A stretch of 11,411 nucleotides of DNA from Porticoccaceae bacterium (GTDB lineage Bacteria; Pseudomonadota; Gammaproteobacteria; Pseudomonadales; Porticoccaceae). Below, one piece after another: positions 7,395-11,411 of this stretch. Below the pieces are notes generated by a model, which had not been told where the DNA came from, made no database searches, and saw only the letters and a program-made list of their open reading frames with translations. The translations under genes were made by a program, and so were the position numbers. The stretch lies in NCBI GenBank assembly GCA_003491845.1, contig DNBN01000300.1, positions 1 to 11,411 of the forward strand, written 5' to 3'. Position 1 is the first letter of the stretch. Every line of letters begins with the position of its first letter.

Positions 7395-7880
7395 ATGCCC
7401 AGTTTAGATATAGTTTCAGAAGTAGAAAGTGCTGAAATTCTTAATGCAACCAACAATTCAGCTCGGGATCTGACCACCAGATTTGACTTTCGAGGAGTAG
7501 ATGCCAGCATTACCTTTGCCAATGATATAGTAACGCTCAAGTCAGAGGCCGACTTTCAGTGCCAGCAACTTCTGGATATTTTTGCCGCTCAACTGGTGAA
7601 GCGAAAGATTGACCCTACTGTGATGGAATATGACGACCAAGCGATGCATCGTGGCAAAACCTTTTCTTTAGATGTATCTTTTAAGCAAGGCATTGCAGTG
7701 GATGTGTCTAAAAAGATGATTAAACTAATTAAAGATAAAAAATTAAAAGTACAGACCCAAGTTCAAGGTGATGAGGTGAGAGTGACGGGCAAAAAACGCG
7801 ATGATCTTCAACTAGTCATGGCGCTGGTGCGTGAGTCAGATCTTGGCCAGCCTTTTCAATTTAAAAATTTTAGAGATTGA
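7395..7880 (+). CDS. yajQ: YajQ-family nucleotide (cyclic-di-GMP)-binding protein
   Basis: This 161-residue protein is homologous to E. coli YajQ over its whole length (DUF520/UPF0234). Some YajQ proteins, such as those of Xanthomonas and Pseudomonas, bind cyclic di-GMP and affect transcription and virulence; others bind nucleotides or RNA. Conserved pieces are [10 protein letters not shown] at the start, [10 protein letters not shown] (29-38), [13 protein letters not shown] (50-62), [20 protein letters not shown] (116-135) and the C-terminal [12 protein letters not shown]. The start matches the family N-terminus but lacks a Shine-Dalgarno sequence. It is apparently a single-gene unit, divergent from ychJ and convergent with msrB, whose stop is 25 bases away. 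The ligand in this organism cannot be read from the sequence. Confidence 0.95.
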   Translation: MPSLDIVSEVESAEILNATNNSARDLTTRFDFRGVDASITFANDIVTLKSEADFQCQQLLDIFAAQLVKRKIDPTVMEYDDQAMHRGKTFSLDVSFKQGIAVDVSKKMIKLIKDKKLKVQTQVQGDEVRVTGKKRDDLQLVMALVRESDLGQPFQFKNFRD

Positions 7881-7905
7881 TCCACCATAGAACCTAGGTG
7901 TCAGA

Positions 7906-8274
7906 CTATTCAAGGGCAACAAAGGTCATAGAAATACTGTTGACACAATGTCGTATGTTTTTTTCGGTGTAACCCTCACCTGCAAAAATATGGCCTAGAT
8001 GACCGCCACAATTGGCACAAAGTATTTCAGTACGCCGGCCATCAGCGTCTGGTTCTCTTGTTACTGCTCCCTCAATTTCATCATCAAAACTGGGCCAACC
8101 GCACTGCGATTGGAATTTGTGCTCAGAGCGATAGAGAGGACTGTCACACTGTTTACATAGGTATAAACCACCTTCAAAGTGGTCATCATATTCCCCCGTA
8201 AAAGGTCGCTCAGTGCCCTTTTGTTGAATTACATACTGCTCTTGTGCATTTAATTCATTGAGTGCCTTGCTCAT
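7906..8274 (-). CDS. msrB: MsrB, peptide-methionine (R)-S-oxide reductase
   Basis: This 122-residue zinc enzyme reduces the R epimer of methionine sulfoxide in proteins, repairing oxidative damage. It has the complete MsrB pattern: Zn-binding Cys40-x-x-Cys43 and Cys86-x-x-Cys89, the QCGWPSF block (57-63) with the resolving Cys58, GGHLGHIF (90-97) and the catalytic Cys110 in RHCVNSISM. No signal peptide is seen, so it is a cytoplasmic form. The start is supported by AAAGGA (8282-8287) upstream of the ATG. It begins 19 bases after the stop of the phosphotransferase gene on the same strand, so it may be the last gene of the thiamine-uptake unit. It converges on yajQ without an obvious terminator between them. 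Confidence 0.96.
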   Translation of the reverse strand: MSKALNELNAQEQYVIQQKGTERPFTGEYDDHFEGGLYLCKQCDSPLYRSEHKFQSQCGWPSFDDEIEGAVTREPDADGRRTEILCANCGGHLGHIFAGEGYTEKNIRHCVNSISMTFVALE

Positions 8275-8293
8275 TAAACGATCCTTTAACGTG

Positions 8294-9055
8294 TTAGGTT
8301 TTAAAAGTCTTATCCTGCACTGCGTGCCAGAGTTTTACAATACCAAAATTCAAGGTAATCAGTGCACTTAAAAGTCTTTTATCAGCTTTTTTTGAACAGG
8401 CTTCAGCACCAAATAAGGCCAGATAATCAATTAGTGGATGCCCAAGATGACTATACTCCCAATCAATAAAAAAGACCCCACTAGAATTTAGAATAATGTT
8501 TGCGGGGATCAAGTCATGATGAGCAATCACTGGCGTCCAATGCGCATTGTCAATTTCTTGTGCAGCGGCTTCTATAATCGAAAGATCGTCGAAATTAGAT
8601 AATTGATCACTGTAAAGTTGAATATAATCAACATAACACCTGGTTTCTAGATGACCTACCTCAATCTCCTGAATAGCCGCCAACGCATTGCGAAATTGGT
8701 TCTGTATCATGCCATCGGCGAAATCTTCTTTCAACGGATGCCGGCCGTCAACATATTCAGTAACCAGCGTGTTTGAATCGCTATAATAAAGTGTAGGAAT
8801 ACATGAAAGAGAGTTTAAGGCCCCAAGCAACATCTTCTCGCGTTGACGATCAATACCTAACGATAGGCCATTGTGTCCATTGACTCTTACCACAGCTTGA
8901 AAATCCTGATTACCCACCAAAAATGATTCATTGGTTAGGCCTGCGGTTAATCGTCGGATCAATGTGGGGGGGGCTCTAATCTCTTCAGGTCCAAAGTGCC
9001 AGTCCTGCCAGTTAGCAATGGTGTTATGTAGCAAATGTTGTGTTCTGTGTAACAT
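8294..9055 (-). CDS. Phosphotransferase of the choline/thiamine kinase type, probable thiamine kinase (ThiK-like)
   Basis: This 253-residue protein has the APH/choline-kinase fold. It shows a glycine-rich GLTNESFLV (39-47), the VVRV strand with Arg57 where a protein kinase has Lys, the Brenner motif HHDLIPAN (179-186, catalytic Asp181) and the Mg-binding Asp198 in [13 protein letters not shown]. Size and motifs resemble E. coli ThiK (YcfN) and LicA-type choline kinases. Because it lies downstream of a PnuT-type transporter and a YkoF-like protein, thiamine is the most likely substrate (inference); choline or another alcohol cannot be excluded. The ATG at 9055 is chosen because GGAAG (9063-9067) lies seven bases upstream; a TTG at 9082 has no such site. 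It overlaps the transporter gene by 32 bases. A run of eight C lies in codons 28-30. Confidence 0.85.
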   Translation of the reverse strand: MLHRTQHLLHNTIANWQDWHFGPEEIRAPPTLIRRLTAGLTNESFLVGNQDFQAVVRVNGHNGLSLGIDRQREKMLLGALNSLSCIPTLYYSDSNTLVTEYVDGRHPLKEDFADGMIQNQFRNALAAIQEIEVGHLETRCYVDYIQLYSDQLSNFDDLSIIEAAAQEIDNAHWTPVIAHHDLIPANIILNSSGVFFIDWEYSHLGHPLIDYLALFGAEACSKKADKRLLSALITLNFGIVKLWHAVQDKTFKT

Positions 9056-9614
9056 AGACTTTCTTCCACTGATAGTATCCAACGACTGCTAATACAAGAT
9101 AAAGTGAGAACATGGCCGCTGTTTGATCTAAACCACGATCAATATAAAGTAAAATAGATAATCCATTAATCACAATCCAGTACAACCAGTTTTCCAAAAC
9201 CTTACGAGCAACCATTAACGTAGTAAGCACACTAGCCCACGTGGTGAAGGAATCTAAAAAAGGTCGCTGAGCATCAGTATTTTCAGATAGTAGTAACCCC
9301 GAGATTAAACTCGCAAAAATAATCCCAACGATAGCTAACCCGTGATCCTGAATACGCCAGCGTACAATCTTGACCCCGCTACTATCGACACCACCTTTCT
9401 GCCATTGAAACCAGCCATAAATGGCCATTCCCATGTAATAAAGGTTTAGGGCTGATTCCATATACAGGCTGACATCTCTAAATATCCACACATAGAGTGC
9501 GGTACTAAAAAAAGCGCAATACCAACAAAGGCTGTTTTCACGCATTGCCAACATTAAATATGCAATACCTAGGACCACCGCCAATGTTTCAAGTGTAATC
9601 CAGTCGACATTCAC
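9024..9614 (-). CDS. pnuT: PnuC-family transporter, probable thiamine transporter PnuT
   Basis: This 196-residue inner-membrane protein of the PnuC family has about seven hydrophobic segments. PnuC-type proteins are energy-independent facilitators whose substrate (nicotinamide riboside, thiamine or riboflavin) is trapped by intracellular phosphorylation. Family motifs are ALNLYYMGMAIYGWFQW (55-71) and the tryptophan-rich SFTTWASVLTTLMVARKVLENW (122-143) leading to WIVINGLSILLY. Thiamine rather than another vitamin is inferred from the adjacent YkoF-like and kinase genes. The GTG start immediately follows the TAG stop of the upstream gene, and GAGG (9623-9626) within that gene's last codons serves as ribosome binding site, so translation should be tightly coupled. 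Its end overlaps the kinase gene. Confidence 0.9.
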   Translation of the reverse strand: MNVDWITLETLAVVLGIAYLMLAMRENSLCWYCAFFSTALYVWIFRDVSLYMESALNLYYMGMAIYGWFQWQKGGVDSSGVKIVRWRIQDHGLAIVGIIFASLISGLLLSENTDAQRPFLDSFTTWASVLTTLMVARKVLENWLYWIVINGLSILLYIDRGLDQTAAMFSLYLVLAVVGYYQWKKVYVTQNTTFAT

Positions 9615-9863
9615 CTAAAGAGCCTCATAACCGGGGATTATCTTAGCCACATACACTGCCATGTGGTACTCGCGGTAGCATACTGCAATGGTTTTCTGAA
9701 CGGCACCCATAGCATACTCATATTCACCCTGTACTACCGTGCTAGTTGGGAAGGTAGTAATTTTGAGATTACTAAAGCAATTTATTTTTTCAATAAAACC
9801 ATCAATCGGAGGAATAAACTCCTCTCGATTAGGATACATACTAATATCAATTGTTACCTGCAT
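9615..9863 (-). CDS. Single-domain YkoF-like thiamine/HMP-binding protein
   Basis: This 82-residue protein resembles one repeat of Bacillus subtilis YkoF, whose domains bind thiamine and its hydroxymethylpyrimidine (HMP) moiety. The N-terminal beta strand VTIDISMYP, the following FIPPIDGFIEKIN helix (16-28) and the strand-rich middle (TTFPTSTVVQGEYEYAM, 36-52) fit that ferredoxin-like domain. It has no signal peptide or membrane segment, so it should be cytoplasmic. B. subtilis YkoF has two such domains, so this one would need to dimerise or act differently. The ATG is supported by AGGA (9872-9875) eight bases upstream. It lies 40 bases after the TonB-dependent receptor gene and abuts the transporter gene exactly. 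Family recognition is by eye and fairly confident; the ligand follows from the family and context. Confidence 0.78.
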   Translation of the reverse strand: MQVTIDISMYPNREEFIPPIDGFIEKINCFSNLKITTFPTSTVVQGEYEYAMGAVQKTIAVCYREYHMAVYVAKIIPGYEAL

Positions 9864-9903
9864 TTAAACTGTCCTAATTGTTGTATGTAAATAAAACTGG
9901 CCA

Positions 9904-11411
9904 TCAAAAAGTGTATTGGGTATTAATACCAAACGTTCTTGGTTCGCCAAATTGATAATAGGGTTCAACCACATAATATTTTCTGGGGTCATTACCAAAA
10001 CCACCAAAGCCACGGACAATTACATCTTCATCGGTTAGATTTCGACCCCATACTGATACATGCCAGTTATCAATAGCGTAATCAACGTTGACATTTAACA
10101 ACTCGTAGGACTGTGTTTTTTCATTATGACTTGAAGATAAATAGAAACTATCCTTGCCTTCGATCTCCATAGTTAGTGCTAATTGTTCACTGATCTGCAT
10201 ACTAAAGCCCAAAGCGAGCTGATAGGATGGCGCATGTGCTTGTCGGCGACGATTCAGTTCCTCTGAAGCTGGAGTATCATATTCGGTTTGTAGCCAACCC
10301 ACAGCGCTAAATAGGGTCACAGTATCGGTTGCTAACCAATTTAAGGTCGTTTCTACTCCGTAATTATGACCCTTGGCGGAATTGCCAAAATAATCAGTAA
10401 AATCACTAGCATTGCTATCATCTCTGGACTGGACTAGTGACTGTTTAATTTGAATATCTTTACGCTGTTGATAAAAAGCAGAGATTTGCGCCTGAAGACG
10501 CTTGTCCCACCACAGGCCCTTTATACCTGTCTCGATATTCCACATAACTTCGGTATCAAAAGCGCGATCTTCAGCCGATAAGGATGAATCACTATTTACA
10601 CCTCCCGCTTTGTAGCCTCGAGATATTAAACCATAGACCATACTGTTTAAACTTAAACTGTATTGCAGCGCGACTTTACCTCCCCACAAATTTTCATCCA
10701 CAATATGGTCTACAGAATCACTATCTTGATATTGAGCTCGGCGATTCTCAAACCTTATCCCTGTAGCTAAGACCCATTCAGATGATAGCGCTGTATCTAA
10801 CTGACCATAAATAGCCTTATTGCTAGTATCAAAAACACTGGTAAAGTCTTCTAAATTATAAGTATATTGTCGTAACAGATCCTCATCCTGCTCCCGCGCA
10901 TAAACTCCAAGCACCCAGTCGGTGTTTTTACCTATTAAAGAGACTGGCTGCTTGGACACCAAACGCAGATCAACAGTACTATTTTGACGTTCGCGACTGT
11001 AGTTATCTTCAGAATTATACTCCCAGCCATCGCATGCTTGACCGGCGCATATCGCAGGATATGCCCAATCCTCATCATAGCCGTATTCTGTGTCACTATC
11101 GGCATAACTTATCAGGCTCACTACCTCAAATTGATCATTTGCCTGCCACTCACTTTTTAATGAAAAAGCGCTGGACTGTTGGCGATCATGGCCGGGTTTG
11201 TCAGACAAAGTCTGACGATTATTATCCAGGGAAAATGCATCATATCCATTGTTTGCGTTGACATGAAATAGGGTTAAATTTAACGTTAAAGATTCACCTA
11301 GGGTGCCTTGAAAAATGCCTCGCAGACTCAGCTCATCAATATTGTTCGTATCCTCCCTGTTCAAAAACCGATTAGACATATATCCATCACTTTTATGAGT
11401 TTGTGCTGCAA
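9904..11411 (-). CDS. TonB-dependent outer-membrane receptor, C-terminal barrel (N-terminus outside the window)
   Basis: The visible 501 residues are the beta-barrel part of a TonB-dependent receptor; the frame is open to the right edge, so the signal peptide, TonB box and plug are missing. The edge sequence (SDGYMSNRFLNREDTNN) is typical of the start of the barrel just after the plug. Repeated amphipathic strands follow, including WVLGVYARE, YGLISRGYKAGGVNSDSS (a conserved receptor block), FDTEVMWNIETGIKG and, near the end, VSVWGRNLTDEDV. The protein ends in QYTF with the C-terminal aromatic residue needed for BAM-mediated insertion. The ATG at 11379 is internal, not the start. From its position at the head of the YkoF-PnuT-kinase unit, the substrate is inferred to be thiamine or a precursor; the sequence alone does not show it. 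Confidence 0.95.
   Translation of the reverse strand, partial: AAQTHKSDGYMSNRFLNREDTNNIDELSLRGIFQGTLGESLTLNLTLFHVNANNGYDAFSLDNNRQTLSDKPGHDRQQSSAFSLKSEWQANDQFEVVSLISYADSDTEYGYDEDWAYPAICAGQACDGWEYNSEDNYSRERQNSTVDLRLVSKQPVSLIGKNTDWVLGVYAREQDEDLLRQYTYNLEDFTSVFDTSNKAIYGQLDTALSSEWVLATGIRFENRRAQYQDSDSVDHIVDENLWGGKVALQYSLSLNSMVYGLISRGYKAGGVNSDSSLSAEDRAFDTEVMWNIETGIKGLWWDKRLQAQISAFYQQRKDIQIKQSLVQSRDDSNASDFTDYFGNSAKGHNYGVETTLNWLATDTVTLFSAVGWLQTEYDTPASEELNRRRQAHAPSYQLALGFSMQISEQLALTMEIEGKDSFYLSSSHNEKTQSYELLNVNVDYAIDNWHVSVWGRNLTDEDVIVRGFGGFGNDPRKYYVVEPYYQFGEPRTFGINTQYTF

Noticed and set aside
7881..7905. Gap between yajQ and msrB considered as a bidirectional terminator
   Set aside because: It holds only the short palindrome CCTAGG, with no stem long enough and no T-run.
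9056..9082. TTG start at 9082 for the kinase gene
   Set aside because: It has no ribosome binding site, whereas the ATG at 9055 has GGAAG at seven bases' distance.
9663..9890. 75-codon open frame on the + strand opposite the YkoF-like gene
   Set aside because: It is antisense to a recognisable coding gene, has no family resemblance and no ribosome binding site that I could see.
11262..11411. Search for a TPP riboswitch at the right edge
   Set aside because: This stretch is still inside the receptor coding frame; any riboswitch must lie outside the window.

Overview
The window looks like a chromosomal segment of a moderately AT-rich gammaproteobacterium, probably a marine one of the Cellvibrionales/SAR92-OM60 or Pseudomonas-related type. 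This placement is an inference from protein similarity recalled by eye and from gene order. The order hslU - DUF971 - ubiE - ubiJ - ubiB - hisI - hisE - tatA - tatB - tatC is a well-known syntenic block in Pseudomonas and relatives. There are no tRNA or rRNA genes, insertion sequences, CRISPR arrays or long repeats, and no gene-free stretch longer than about 155 bases.

Left part, + strand (1-5954). The end of hslU (protease ATPase) is followed by a small DUF971 gene and a probable intrinsic terminator (741-784). Then comes a tight housekeeping run: ubiE, ubiJ and ubiB (ubiquinone biosynthesis), hisI and hisE (steps 2 and 3 of histidine synthesis, as separate proteins) and the complete twin-arginine translocase tatA-tatB-tatC. 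Several junctions overlap by 1-8 bases, which suggests translational coupling.

Middle part (5946-8274). On the - strand, a YchJ-like SEC-C protein gene is followed 40 bases later by an HSL-family alpha/beta-hydrolase gene, whose 3' end overlaps the end of tatC. yajQ is divergent from ychJ, and the 68-base gap between them holds two face-to-face promoter-like sequences that interlock almost perfectly. msrB (methionine-R-sulfoxide reductase) converges on yajQ.

Right part, - strand (8294-11411). A compact four-gene unit, read from right to left, encodes the C-terminal barrel of a TonB-dependent receptor (cut by the window edge), an 82-residue single-domain YkoF-like thiamine/HMP-binding protein, a PnuC/PnuT-type inner-membrane transporter and a small choline/thiamine-kinase-like phosphotransferase. 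Together these suggest a complete thiamine (or thiamine-precursor) salvage route: outer-membrane uptake, intracellular binding, facilitated inner-membrane transport and metabolic trapping by phosphorylation. msrB lies only 19 bases downstream and may be co-transcribed. The TPP riboswitch that would support this assignment would lie beyond base 11411 and cannot be seen. This cluster is the most interesting part of the window. Its notable features are the exact abutment of the YkoF-like and transporter genes and a run of eight C in the kinase gene.
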